Positions 10,467 through 23,500 of a stretch of DNA of 64,000 bases are shown here, in pieces. This stretch comes from Argyresthia goedartella. Taxonomy: Eukaryota; Arthropoda; Insecta; Lepidoptera; Argyresthiidae. Below the pieces are notes generated by a model that saw only the letters and a program-made list of their open reading frames with translations, was not told the DNA's origin and searched no databases. The stretch covers positions 34,368,749 through 34,432,748 of the forward strand of contig OX463807.1 of the NCBI GenBank assembly GCA_949825045.1, written 5' to 3'. Within the stretch, counting starts at the first letter, position 1. Each line of letters starts with the position of its first letter. Made by a program: the position numbers and the translations under genes.

Positions 10467-10819
10467 GTGTATATGTGGCAGGCAAATTGTATGATTCCGC
10501 CGTTTATACGGCGTCGTCAGTTTATAAACGCTCGCTGTTATGTAATATGCCGAAGGCAAATTGACAAATTGAAATTAAAATAGCAAATTATCAGGGCAAA
10601 ACACTGCGGTAGCTCAGGTGAATGGTAAAGGGGGTGAGCGAAGCGAAGCCCCCTTTATCCTTCGTGTTAGGTTGAACATGTAAGAACAACAAAACATACT
10701 AAAAACATAAAGGCGTGTCAATTTGCCTTCGGCATATTACATAACAGCGAGCTTTTACAAACTGGCGACGCCGTATGTAAACGGCGGAATCATATAAAAT
10801 GCCTGCGACATATACACCA
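10467..10819. mobile_element. MITE with ~100-bp terminal inverted repeats
   Basis: Arms 10467-10565 and 10717-10819 are inverted repeats with scattered mismatches. Shared blocks include GATTCCGCCGTTTA, CTCGCTGTTATGTAATATGC and CGAAGGCAAATTGAC. About 150 bases of unrelated centre contain 'GTGAGCGAAGCGAAG'. No ORF is present. The long arms and small size fit a non-autonomous DNA transposon. I could not fix the exact outer ends or a target duplication, so the superfamily is open. Confidence 0.8.
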
Positions 10820-10928
10820 TAATACTTACATTTCAGGTTTTATTGAAGGACGAAGCATGGGTATAATGCCAATGAAATGTTACACTGACGCTGTCATTTT
10901 TGGAACGAAAGACAGAACTTTGAGTCAG

Positions 10929-11590
10929 TAAATAATAATAATAATAATAATAATACTTTATTTCAGATATAAATCCATACATTGTTAGTAGTAGGTACAT
11001 TATTTTATTTAATGTGCACCATACAATGGTGCCTCAAAAACGGGCTGTCCATCCTGGCGCTTAACACCATCAGGATGCTGTTGGAACAGTCGCGAGTTCT
11101 GCGCATCAAAGAAGCCACGCGATTTCGAATGATTGCAGCGAAACCGTCAACCCTGGCTTCTGCGAACATTCCCGACGCGCTGCAGTATCGCGGCAACCCC
11201 AACAACAACCTGAATACATTATTATATTGTACTCGGAGGGCGCCGAGGGCCCGCTGCGTATAACTAACCCCATAGACCACAGGTGTACAGCGATTGGCAG
11301 AATGCCTTAAAGAGGGCAAGCTTTACCTCTCTGGTACATCGGGCAAATCTACGTGATAACATGTTACAGCGTACCGCCAACGCCCTCCTTTCCCTATCAA
11401 TATCTGCGTCATCCTGCAGACGCTCATTGACCACGTGACCACCACCCAGGTACTTGAACTGTGACACTCTAGCGAGAGGCGAGCCACATAGATTGAGGGC
11501 CGGCACATCGACAGGTACTTTAGCGCCCGACACGAAAACCATGTATTCGCTCTTCTTTGTGTTGTACCTGAGTCCGTGGTTTCAGAATCA
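10929..11590 (-). pseudogene. Non-LTR retrotransposon 3' fragment (ORF2 C-terminus)
   Basis: On the minus strand two overlapping frames give the end of a non-LTR reverse transcriptase: NTKKSEYMVFVSG (the conserved 'N..KS' thumb motif, near 11530-11580), VSQFKYLGG, then DDADIDRERRALAVRCNML and a Cys-containing C-terminal tail to about 11005. A frameshift separates the frames at about 11265-11320. The element ends in a (TTA)n tail, seen as (TAA)n at 10929-10952 on the plus strand, which marks the 3' end. The 5' end is truncated at about 11590, typical of incomplete reverse transcription. The clade (Jockey/CR1-like) is not resolved. Confidence 0.8.
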
Positions 11591-12679
11591 GGTCAGTAAT
11601 CAGAAAAGTCCTGACAAAAACACAAACGAACGACTAATTTGATTTCATTCAGTAGAGTAACCTTACGCCCTTCCCACATAGTTTTCAGTCCCACCCGTTC
11701 CGTTGTCCGCCGGTGTCTACTAAATTTATAGCCACCCCAGGGCAAAAAATGTCCGGAGAACCGCCGAAGGAAGCTTCTAGGCGTTTTATTCGGTCAATAC
11801 ATTATATTTTGAGGAAATGACGCGATGGCCGCTCTCCGGGTAATGTTACAGACATTAGTTTTCTTGACACCGAATCTTTTGCTGCTTTCATGCGGTCAAT
11901 ATTTCATTCGGATGGCCGTCGTTGAAGATTCTAGTTGTGGGTATAAAGTTCCTAGGATTTCAGTATTTTTAGGAGATTATATATTCTTCGTGGTCAGATC
12001 ATACCAGAGGCATGACAAAGTTCTCTACAGGTAAATCTGTATCAGAAAGGTGTAGTCATATTTTAAGGGGTTGTCGGGGACATTATTCTGAACTTTCACT
12101 ATGAAACCGATTTGCTCAGAGCAACTTTGTTTTTCACTTCTTCATAAAAATCAGCTCACTGCTCTGGGCTTAAATATAATACGTATTTGACAACACCGTT
12201 CCGGCTAGGAACAAACAAAGGGTCTTTACTTTAGTTCAGATATCATTGATAGCCAAAACGGAGATGGTTAATGTTGATTAAGATGGCACGGCGATCATGA
12301 CAGGTTCTCTATGGTGGTTTCCTATTAGTGGTTCAAACAAAAATATACTGAGGATCCATGGTCAGTCGGTAGACTATTACAAAACCGTAGCAATATTCTT
12401 TGCCCAATTAATAAAACGTCTGTGCCAGGCTAGCAGGGTTAAACGTAGGTCTGTGGCACCCGCGGTAGTTGGCGTCAAGGGTGAAATATTGCGTCGCGGC
12501 GCCCACCTTGCGTCTGTTATATTAGTTATTCTGTAGATTTATGAGTTTTTACTATACTTACATGTTAGAGGAATAAGGTCTGGCTTTGGCTAGTCGCCGT
12601 GGGGCCCGACTAAAAGACAGGCTAACCTCACGACACATACTTCATGAAGGTATAAGGTTATCACAATAACAGCTCCATT
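11591..12679. other. Unassigned spacer
   Basis: I found no conserved domain, paired inverted ends or RNA gene in this kilobase. ORFs at 11825-12034 and 12297-12536 are short and show no similarity I recognise. It may be unique sequence upstream of the host gene. Confidence 0.4.
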
Positions 12680-13100
12680 ACAATTACACGACGATTACGG
12701 TCAACTTTAGATAACCAATATCTGGCGTTCGGAGAATATTTTTAGGCAATTATGGTAAAAATTTAATTAATTGGTAAGCACAATAATTAAGTTAATCAAC
12801 AAAGGGTATGGGATTACAAAATCTTCAGATATTGAACACTGACGAGCAATGAAAAGGTGAACCCACAAAATGCCGACAAACACATCCAATTTTTTAAAAC
12901 ATTTAATTTAAAATTTGAACACAATATTTACGTTTTTAATTGGTAATATTCTGATGCGCTGTTAAATGTACTTCAATATTGCAGACGGCGTCATTAAGCT
13001 AGCCGTTCCCGTTTAGGAGTAATTTGGTGCTATGTCACTGGAACTTTTTCATTGATCGTCAGTGTATATCTAAAATTGACCGTAATCGTCATGTAATTGT
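12680..13100. mobile_element. Inverted-repeat element containing a second one (nested MITEs)
   Basis: Outer arms 12680-12713 and 13066-13100 are inverted copies of a ~34-base sequence containing GACGATTACGGTCAA. Inside, 12837-13064 has its own inverted ends (CACTGACGANCAATGAAAA). The right end abuts TA, and the left flank is not a clean TA. The inner ends recall Tc1/mariner-type ends, so I infer a Tc1/mariner-derived MITE inserted near the right arm of an older MITE. Neither carries an ORF. Confidence 0.65.
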
Positions 13101-14446
13101 GTCATTGTCAACCGGAATTGGGCCCCAGATCTGTTGAAGAGCCAAGCTCCTCACTTCTAAGGCTGATTCTAGACCCCGAACTATGCAAGTAGTTCAAAAA
13201 GTGTAGCCTAGGTATTAATGTCCCCACCGAAGGGCACAGGCCTATACCCGGATACTTACTCTATAAATCAATCTATGAAATGATCTTTAATTTCACAGAA
13301 CTTTAATATTTAAAGTTATGTGGTTAATTTGCATGACTGATTAGGGCTGCAACGCCCAACATACTTCGAATGATTCCATGGCATTCACCTACATGTTAGC
13401 GCAACACGTCAAAAACAAATTCTGGCTGTGTCCCTTGGACAGGCAACTAATATCCGTTTGTACCAGGCTCCCATAATTCAAAGCTGGCGACATTTTTACG
13501 GTCGCTTAATCAAGAAATATACGATTGTAGTGCACGATTAAGACTGTGCGATTTAGCTGCGGGTGCTCTTGCTAATGCAGTTGTTAAAGTGATGTATGGC
13601 TCTTTGTGCCGGCTGCTAGCCTGGTAGCCGCTCTCCGCTGACATTTATTTAACCAAATAGCAGGTAAATTAGCAGTTTTCTATATGCGATATCTTAACTG
13701 CCTGCTGCTTGTGGTAACTATTAGTAGACAATTCAATCCTTTTAAGTATGTGGCGTATAAACGCTTAGTATTTGTACGTTCACAGAAACGAGTACGTATA
13801 GGCGGTGGTCCGCAGTGGTAGCTAAGAATGAAGTCTATAAATTTATGAAGAACTCTACCGTCGTCAAATGTTCAGAAAATATCAAGAGATTAATTGGCTA
13901 GACATAGATAGGTTCTTAATTTCAAACAAACAGACCCATAATCATTAAACACTTTCCGTTGCTGACAGTCCCGTCTCCAGTTACAGCCCATTTATTCACT
14001 ATCCCCCGCGTCGTCGGAGGCAAATCGTCCAAAATGAGCCATTTGCCACGCAGAGTAGGACAATTTATACCAACTTTACACATAGGTGCAGTAATTCACG
14101 GATAGAAGACGTTTTTATGGTTATTTAGGAAAAAACCGCCTCCAACAGGGCAATTTGCAAGTTGCCCGGATAAATTGGCTGTGTCTGTGTGTGCGTGTAG
14201 ATGCAGATTGTGATCGTTCGCGCTGGGGGGGGGGGGGTACTAAACGTATTGCAATTGCAACACAATATGTCGTAAGGTAGTGAATTTTATGTGCTAATTG
14301 TGTGTTGTTTTGTAATGGGACATCATGGACAGTCTTGGCGTAGGTAGAGCCCTAATTACACCAGTCATAGAATTGGCCTAATTAAGAATGTCATTACCAG
14401 TAAAATCTGTGGAATTAAGCGTTAAAGGGCCAAACATCAGACACAA
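13101..14446. other. Unassigned spacer with a 13-G run
   Basis: No gene, RNA or element end is recognised. A homopolymer of 13 G lies at 14225-14237, preceded by a GT-rich stretch (TGTGTCTGTGTGTGCGTG). These are simple repeats. Confidence 0.45.
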
Positions 14447-14665
14447 CAGATGATTCTATGGCGCTGTGGTTGTGGCCCTGCCTATCATGCGAGAGGTCCC
14501 GGGTTCGATCCCCTGCTGGATATAAAGAAAAAAAAACAGGTCTTGTATGTTTATGTGTGTGATAACGGTGTTTCTGGTTCACACGACTCAGGGTAGTGTC
14601 CTAGTGTGGGGCAGAAATGTATGTCCCTTTATATAAATGTTTATGTTTTTATGTTTATTTTACAA
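14447..14665 (+). mobile_element. tRNA-derived SINE, plus copy
   Basis: The B box GGTTCGATCCC lies at 14502-14512. It is preceded by an A-box-like segment near 14460-14475 and the 'GCGAGAGGTCCC' stretch shared with the inverted copy at 9757-9945. The body carries 'GTTTCTGGTTC' and 'GGGGCAGAAATG', and the tail is T/A-rich with 'ATGTTTATGTTTTTATG'. The tRNA part cannot form a complete tRNA with an acceptor stem, so a tRNA gene is not called. Confidence 0.75.
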
Positions 14666-17501
14666 GTTGCTACCTTATCGCCTGACAAAACTAAAGCCAT
14701 TATACTCTTACGACAGGCTCTTTGAATCTCCAGTAAAAGAACGAAAGGTCACATTACTCCCATTAGTTTTGATGGAAGTAGATTGAAGTTAGTGCGCGTA
14801 AGGGTTCAGCACAGCTATTCGTATCGCTATACCAAAGTTCAGAAAGAACGGCAAAAACGCCTCTCGCAGGTATTCCCAAAACTCAACGTGAACTTTCCCC
14901 TCAGCAATATTTTTCGGCAATATCGCATTATGTTCATCCCACGGAGACCTCTTGCAAATGTAACTCGACACTGCACCGCGGCGCTTTTAGCGTGTCATGA
15001 ACAGTGTGTACAACGTCTTGAAATTTTTCTTTACACTCCACTGGAGCATAATGGCTTTTTAAACTATGACGAAGACGATAAATGTGCCAAAAAAGATAGG
15101 TATGTACCATTACCCCGAATGCGGACGAACATTGACGAAATATAAAATAATCATCTACGGTTGATGACGTTAAGATTCTTACTACAAGCGACTATACTTG
15201 GTCCTGAACAATCACCATCTACGAGTATAAGCTGTATTAAAGTGATTCCAAAGAGCCCTAACACGATTACTGTTATAGCAACTGTCACAATTTTTTGGTA
15301 GAGTTTGCGTAGAGTTGAGTTAGCGAATATGAATTCCTTTGACTCGATAAGAGCTAATGATATTCAAACAGCTTATTAGTGTTTTCTTCAGATGCAAAGA
15401 ACACTTTCAATCCATTGAATTTTCACGCTAAATCGAAATCGATTCATCCGTTTGTAAGTTAAGGTTCCTTGCAAACACGACGATAAGTAAGTAAGATACA
15501 CCCCTCTTTTTCGTAAGAGTTTTGTTTCAAAAAGTATAAGCTTTATTTTATGGTGAAATACGATAATAATACGGTACGATATGTTAATAATTCTTGTCAC
15601 ATTTCAATACTCCAGGCGGCTCATCTTTTACCTGTTTTTTTCACGTCGTCCCTTTGAGATGTATCGGGTTTTATAACGACAAAACTAAGTAATCGTGAGG
15701 GAGATTTGACGTTTTCCATTAGGGTATCGGTTTCAATGTTCCCTTGGTGGATGCCTCTTAGTTTTTTGTTGACGCTGAAAGGTTTGGAACCTTATTCATC
15801 ATCATCACTCGTGCATAATCTTACTAAATAGGAAAGGAAGATGACGTAGATTCCGTGCAGGGAAGGGGAGATAAGTTGGCCCTGTGTCACGCTAGAATGA
15901 GTAATTTATCATTCGATTATCGGCGCACATTTTAACTCTTCCACCTGCTATAGGAAAAGGCATGGCGATAGATAAAACAATTCAAGTTTTTTTCACAAAC
16001 CTTTTGCGTTTCAGGGAAATGTTACATCCTGCGAACTCTAAAAGCAATTTATTTCAGCGGCAAAAGATAGAATTGCTAAGAGGAAGCATTCGAGACAGCA
16101 CTGCGGCGTGCAGGAAACCTCACTACGATAGCTTGAAAAACAAAGTGCCACCGCAAAGTTGCCCAAGTTTTGAACTTTCAACTGAAATGTACAATATTCC
16201 AAGATGTGTATGTAATAGCCGCGACTGGAATGGAACACTTGAGATTTTAATTACTGGCGAAACGTGTGCACAACTGAGCCTCTGCTACCCCGCGTGACGC
16301 ATTGTTGGTTTGATAATATAATTTTAAAGGTTTAGGGTAAATAATGAAAATAATACTGATGCAAAAAATGTAAAGATAAAGAGTAAAGGTATTTATTGTT
16401 TGATGAAACATATGTATTCCATGGTTGATTATCGTAAAAAAAGGCAAGCGTATCAGTATGATCTGTCGTAGGTAAGGCGTTCAAACATTGTAAGTGTTGC
16501 ATGCCAGAACGAACTCAAAGACCCTGCTAATGATAATGATGATAATAAAAAGAACCTCCATAACCAGTCGCTGATTGGATGACCAAGTAGAAGCAAAAAT
16601 AAAGACTATCATCAGTCTGCAAGAATACAGAAACATCGCACCATCTGCAGTCAAAATGGACAAAAAAATAAAAGAGCCAACTGGAAACACTAGGCGACAT
16701 TGCGAGAGTGACAGTCGGGCTACGGAAGGCTTTACTACTACCGGTGACAAGATGGCTGCGCTTTCAACGTTCACCGGAAACTGTGGCGAGAGCCCCAAAC
16801 ACGATAAAACACCCACCCAACGTTTTCCCAACAGAATTTTAAATACTTGGAAATTTAGACTTTGAATTCTTCAACATAGAGTGGTGTTTTGCAGGGAAAT
16901 GTAGCGATGGTAAGGTCGATTTCGGTTCGGGGTCCGAAATGCCCTATTCCCGTCAAGTGAGATCGGTTATTTCCCCCATTTTGTATGATGTAAAGTTTTC
17001 CGCTGGTTGTGATAAGCGTTAATGGGCATCGTTGGCCCTTTCATTGGGCGCGAGGCGGGAAGATGTGACGGGAGCGAACTTTTGAAGTGGTATGCAGATT
17101 GGCACTGATTGCTATCTTTGTTGTGGAAGGTTTTCTTATGGAGTGGTAAATATTGCCATTGCAGGTAACCTTAATGATCGCGATTGTAACTGACGGACTC
17201 TTCTTAATGATAACTAATTTACCGACAGACATACGACATCAGACACGTAGGTGAAGTCTTTAGATATATACCGGTTTACCACAAAAAATAGTAAACAGCG
17301 TTTAACCTCAAAACAAGCGTCAAATCCCATAGATTTTCAAAGGCAAAAATTTACATTTGCTAAGTAGGTACATATATGAAAACGCCACGACCATCTAGAA
17401 CCGTTATATCATATTTTGAGTGTAGTGAAAACTACCTCTCAATCAGTCTCAGTAGCTTTATCGATTTTTTTTTAAATTATCACACTAAATTCTTAGTAAG
17501 A
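14666..17501. other. Unassigned spacer upstream of the exon cluster
   Basis: Contains two ORFs longer than 100 codons on the plus strand (14783-15145, 120 codons, basic and Tyr/Arg-rich; 15962-16297, 111 codons with seven Cys). Neither has a domain I know, a paired exon or neighbouring support. Both start inside AT-rich sequence, so I leave them uncalled. The promoter of the gene starting at 17502 should lie in the last kilobase, but no core element is convincing. Confidence 0.4.
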
Positions 17502-17585
17502 ATGTCTAGTGAATTCCACTGGAGAGCATGGCTGCAAACACTCCACCGTTTAGAGCAATTGGTAGAAATAGATTTATATTATCAA
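17502..17585 (+). CDS. Exon 1 of the IQCA1/DRC11-like gene
   Basis: ATG at 17502 follows GTAAGA and opens 28 codons, ending in phase 0 at the donor CAA|GTAAGTAA. The frame is open further upstream (to 17376), but those residues are low-complexity, so the inner ATG is preferred. Confidence 0.6.
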
Positions 17586-20500
17586 GTAAGTAACGCAGTT
17601 CTATGACTAGGTTGGAAGCTATTGTAGATTCTTCAACCTGTTGATTTCAATGTTGCTTCGACGGTGTCTCCTTATCATATTATCTTTTGTTAACAATGTG
17701 GTCCCGATTTCATAATTAGAGTGGAAGCTCCTGCTACCAAACAATCGAAAATCTAATCTAAACTCGAACCTGAATAAATTTGCGACATCTTTTATTTCTG
17801 GCTGTCCTAGTGCACTACCAAAGTAAAAGTATCTGACTTATTTTATATCCGGTTGCAGACATCAAAGGCCCACGAGAAAAAGCAGTGTGACGCCGCACAG
17901 AGGCTTACTGGTGTCCTAGGGGAATTCTGTGCTATCTATACCGATCTTATTGAGAACCTGAGACAGAACCTGCAAGTACAGAAAACTATGTACATAGCAG
18001 CTGTAGTCAAAGCTGTTGTGGCCAGGTACTGCAGCCAAGTCTTTGTACCAACTCTCTCACTCTCCTTAACACACTGTGGAAAGGGGCAACCCCCTTAGCA
18101 ACAATTCACTCTGATAGGTAGTGTGATTAAGTAGATCCTAAACTGTACTTTTTGTGCAGAATTATAGAAATAAAACACCAGCTACAAAAACTGGAATCTA
18201 CAAATATACCAGCATTTGGCAAAGGCCTGGTGACACACCGAATCACAACATACGACATTGAACTCAAGGAACTGCCTGATAAACCTGAAAGGCCTGAACA
18301 CGTGGAAAAGATGATCCAAAATATCTTCATTCAAGCTGAACAAAAAAAAGCAGAATTGGAAAGATTAGGTAAGATGTAGTTGACAACCAACTTGGTAATA
18401 GTTTATTAATAAAAAAAGCTGCATATGAAACCGAACTAAAAAGTAAGACAGAAGTTATAAATAGAGTAAGGAATTCCTAAACAGAACGTTCCCGACTGCA
18501 AACAAAACATTAGTGTGCCTAAACATATAAAAACAGTTCCTTACTCTACCTACAACTTTTTTCTATTAGTTTGCTTTTATACACAGCATTTTTTTATTAA
18601 CTTATTTTATACTTACTTATTTATAATTTTGGTGGTACCTACTTCAAATAACAGCCGTGAGGCAATCGAACGGGTCCAGGTGGTCTAATACCAACTTTTA
18701 TAGCAGGACCTAAACTGAACTGCCTTGCTTTTTCGTACTATGAACAACTATTAGCAGGCCTGCAAAATGATTGTTTTAGTTTCCGCTCCTAAACCGTTTA
18801 CCTTTTTTTTTGTAATTTTTTCCCACCATTTTCTAACTAAGGCACGTTCAAAAACATATGTCATCAGAAATACTGGAAATGATCAATATCAATTATACGA
18901 TCGATATCAATATAATGATCAATAACAATATCAAGTATAAAAAGTGTCATAAATAAATTGATAACAGATTTACAACATTTCCATTAAGCTAATTGTATGT
19001 TTAATAATTCATTGTTCATTCATTCAACCTTATCGTAACTTCGTATTGTACAAAACCTGTAATGTAATATAATACGGTTTCTAATAAAATAACTGTTTTG
19101 AACGTTGCTAGCGGGAAAGAGAGAGATATTTCATTCTTTTTAGTTGTCAGCTAGCAGACCAGAGACAAGCTAACCTTTCACCTTGGCGGATTAGCAGGGC
19201 AACGGTGTGGCTCACCTTTAAGACCGTCATATTACCATTTTAAGCTGTCCTGTTTAAGGCCTGCTTTTTAATTGCACGGAATATGGATGGTTTCTTAAAA
19301 GTTGGTATTAGGCCTCCAGATAGGCGACGTCTACCTGACATTCCTGATCTATGCTCACTGAGACAATAATGTAATCTTTGACTGAGACTATCTTGAACAC
19401 AGAACTTTAAATATTAAATTAGAATAACCTTAGACACAGATTAATAAAGTCTGGTCGCTGAAGGAATGCGATCGTGACAGCTAAAAACCCATATTTTTTG
19501 ACATCTGCAATGAAAAATATTGCTTATTATGTACGCATTAAGAAAATGTCATAATCGTATTCTAAAAACGGCCGAAGTGTAGAGCAGTCAAGCGTACTAG
19601 AACCTTTGTCGCCTCACACCCACTTGCACACACATTGTCGTAAATGAATTGCATTCAAAACTTTAATCCTAATCGCTGTTCTTTTTAAGCATTACAAACG
19701 ACTCAAATGAATACCAATCAATGAAAAAAACGACCTTATCTCTTTTCAAAACGCTATATTTTTCAAAAAAATGTTTTCATTTACGACGTTTTAGTTCTGA
19801 AATAGATGTTCTGTCCGAGCATTATAAAAACCCGCCGTGTTTAGGTGGCTGATAACTTGACCGGAGGCGGTATTGCGAACTTATAATTAGACACAGTCGG
19901 ATTATATGACGTGATGATTTATTGCTAGGGATGTGAACAGTTTCTTAATATAAAACGTCGACTTAACTTTTTTATCATCAATCTAGCAACACATTTTCTC
20001 TGAGACAATTCGTGAGTTGTTTTTTTATATTTTTATTATCTTGTATTATATTTACTATAATTGTTTCAAATTGAATTAAGTGTATATAAAGTGAATTTGA
20101 TTGATGTAGCCAAATTCATACCGGAAACTTTTTAAGGGACCATTATAAGCATAAAGGAACATTTAGGTTCAAGTTATACTAATCCACCGTTATAATTATT
20201 TACCGTTGTATAGATGAAGTAGCAGAAAATTAAACCACATGTCGTACTGATTATACCCAACCACTTTAATAGAAAAACTTTTTAAAAACGCGAAAAAGAA
20301 ATAATTTGCCCATAGAAAATGAGAAGTAGGTATTAATAAAATTAGTATTAACAAAATGGAAAGTTTACAAAATGGACGAGATACGGGGTCACAGTCTCGT
20401 GGTATGGCACCAGCCTTCACATACATATTTCCAGACTTTTTAATAATCAAGTCAGTATCTGTGAAATGTTTTGAGCATAGTGTACTTGATTTCTTAGTAA

Positions 20501-23500
20501 ACCAATCCACTCGTCCTGATACGTCAATCCAATGTTCCTTTATATCGGGCTCCTTGGGAAAACTATAAAAAATAATAACAATACAGAAAGTCGGAATAAA
20601 ATCTTAGGTCAAACTGCCTTTATTTGGATAATACTCTTCTTATTTTCTATATGTTTGACCAATGGAATGATATAAAAAATTCTAAGCAATTCTTCAGAAT
20701 TTAAAGTTTTCCAACAATATAAAAGTAACCTAACAATAGCAATTTCCTTCAAGCAAAACATTACATTTATTGATTGTTTCACACCCAACACTAGCGATCA
20801 TCTATCACGGAACGAGAGTGAATACATTGTTCATTCACTACACCTTGCTCAAGAATGTGACCGTACCTTGCCAGCAATTTCGTTTTCAACATGAGTGAAT
20901 TACTAGTTTCACTCAAATCCTGTCACTTTATATGAGTTTTTAGACTTACAGATGAAAGCTTGCTTTCTTGCTTCGAATTCTGCAAGAAGTCACGGCACAC
21001 GACGGCATTTTTTATATTTTTCACAGAGCTATTCACTTACTCGCCGTACGCCAGCGACTACGAGCAGTGAGCGCGTGTTTTGCTGGAAGTATGAGTGTAC
21101 ACTCATAGTCGCGGCGCGCGTGCCACGCCTCCATGGCTTTTCTATTGTATATTTAAAGCTCTATGATCTCCACCAACGTCAGTAAGTTAGTGGTTTCTGA
21201 GTGATGGCTCCTGAGACGTGTTGCGTGTCAATCTGCGGTCAGATTTTACCGTAAATGATCGACGCGAACAATGTTGCTAATTAACCCAGGATCACAATAG
21301 GTCGATATTGATTAACAGAAGCAGTGTCACTTTTCTTGGGTATAGGACTGACTCGAGAGAGCTTCCAGATGGTACGGCACTTTCCTTGCTAGGTTGAAAA
21401 TGCGGCCCAAAGGTCAGCTGATCACGATAGGCCTTCAAAAAGTAATAAGGGACGTTGTCCAGTGCAATTGCTCTTCTTCACCTTAGCTGCCTCAGTCCCT
21501 GCTCTACATTCCTACGAGAAAGTTGGGAAATTTAGACGTAGTTAGCTAGCAGTGCGCGAGTCATCCGTAGCAAGCGGCGGCACATCGCCGAGGAAAACGT
21601 TGGAGAAGTAATCTGCAAATGCGGCTGCTGCTCCCTCTCCAACACACTCTTGCCCCTGATGCGTGACGCGAGGTTTGAAACCACCTTTCGATCTGAGGCC
21701 ACTCACGTGTTTCCAAAATGCGCCTGGGTTAAATCTGAGGTTGCCTTCGATATTTATCATACGGTTCACGTAAGTTGCAGCGACGTGGGACTTGATGCTG
21801 GCTCTCAGCTCACTGTATGCGGAGAAGACAGTTGGCCTCTTAGAAGATTTCGTTTCACGGTGGAGTGGCGAGGTCCAGATAGACTACGAGTCTACGACGA
21901 GGACTTACCTGTGTGCCAGACTTAGCCGAGCTCCCCGAAAGGGTATAGATAGGTAGGGTAAGGGTGCAGATGAAAGTATCGACTGCCTTCAGTGTGGGTC
22001 ACCTTGGTTCAACTTGGTTCAGCGGTACAGCACAGGGATCTGTCCTAGCGTCATCATTCCCGGACTCCTCAGATGAGTTCTGGACGCCTTCCAGCTGTAC
22101 TGGTACTGGCTCCGTTATTATCCACTGAAGGTTTGACTCTGTCCCGGCTGCTCTTTTAAGGGTTCCGTACCCAAAGGGTAAAAACGAGACCCTATTACTA
22201 AGACTCCCCTGCCCGTCTATCTGTATGTCTATCTGTCCGTCCATCACCAGAACCTTGAATCATAAACCTTGATAGTAAGACAGTTGAAATGTTCACAGAT
22301 GATGTATTTTTGTTGCCACTATAACAACAAATACAGAATAACATAAATATTTAAGGGGGCTCCCATACAACAATTAATTCAATACCACATACAAACTTAG
22401 GAATGCACCTCGTTACGTACATGGAGTGTGATAGTTGCCGCACCAATAACTTCGTAAACTAAATTTTGCTGTGTAAAATCCAAACTATTCACTCCACCCA
22501 CACCATCCCTAACTTTTTACGGTGGTAAGGAACCCCTCGTGCGCGAGTCTGACTCGCACTTGGCCGGTTTTTTTGTTGACTTGTGGCCGCTTCTGCGTAG
22601 GACTTCTTTGGTTTGGGGTGCACAGAACTCTTTCTTTGTTCTTGCTCTTTCTTTGTCCGCACCTTCGCTCCGCAACCTTCTACCATAGCAAAATTTGGCA
22701 TCCACAGCAGTTGACAGTATCGTGCTCCAAGCTAGTCATTGATTGTAAGTTGCAATACAATAGCTAGGCAATGATATGTACTGCATTGTCTATGTTCGAT
22801 AATGGGTTTCTTCATCGTGAAAACCGTATTTAAATTGGTTTCGTAGTTTTGCATGAATTATTGTCTTTTATTTCAAGAGTTATTGTCTCCATAACAGTAT
22901 TGTTGTATTTTTTTTCGATTTAGAAATTTTTATTTCTTTATTCGTCACATATAACATACACTGCCTGCGACTCGGGGTAAAGACAAACGAAATCCATCGC
23001 TGCAACTGCGGTACAAGGGTGGACCAACTAGGTCACGAGGGCCTCTCCTGCCAACGCAGCGCTGGTCGGTGTTCCCATCGTGCCAGTCTTAATGACGTCA
23101 TCCGTCGGGCCCTTGCCAGCTGTGGCGTGCCAGCAATACTTGAACCCAATGGGCTGGCATGCGACGATGGCAGGAGGCCGGACGGAATGACGCTCATTCT
23201 CTGGCAGAGCGGGAGGTCGCTGGTATGGGACGCAACCTGCGTAGATACGCTGGTAACCGGCGACCACAGCCACAGCCGGCGCTGCGGCGGCAGCAGCAGA
23301 GGGTCTAAAACGCCGCACTCGGCGACGACTGTTTGTTTATGCTGTACGGCTTTGAGACCTTCGGGCTGTGGGACCCTGACGCTCGACGAGTCCTCAAAGA
23401 CTAAGCGGCTCTCGAAGCGTCAGGGGACCGCAGATCTGCAACCTACCTCGCTTAACACATCAGCATTGCCATAACGGTGCCAGCGTCTTGGGCAGCCTCA

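Noticed and set aside
14455..14525. tRNA gene
   Set aside because: There is a B box but no complete acceptor stem, and the same sequence recurs inverted at 9757-9945 with a SINE body and tail.
14783..15145. 120-codon plus-strand ORF as a gene
   Set aside because: No domain, no splice partner and no similarity recognised. Length alone is not enough in this AT-rich spacer.
15962..16297. 111-codon plus-strand ORF as a gene
   Set aside because: Seven Cys but no recognisable pattern; no neighbouring exon or element to support it.
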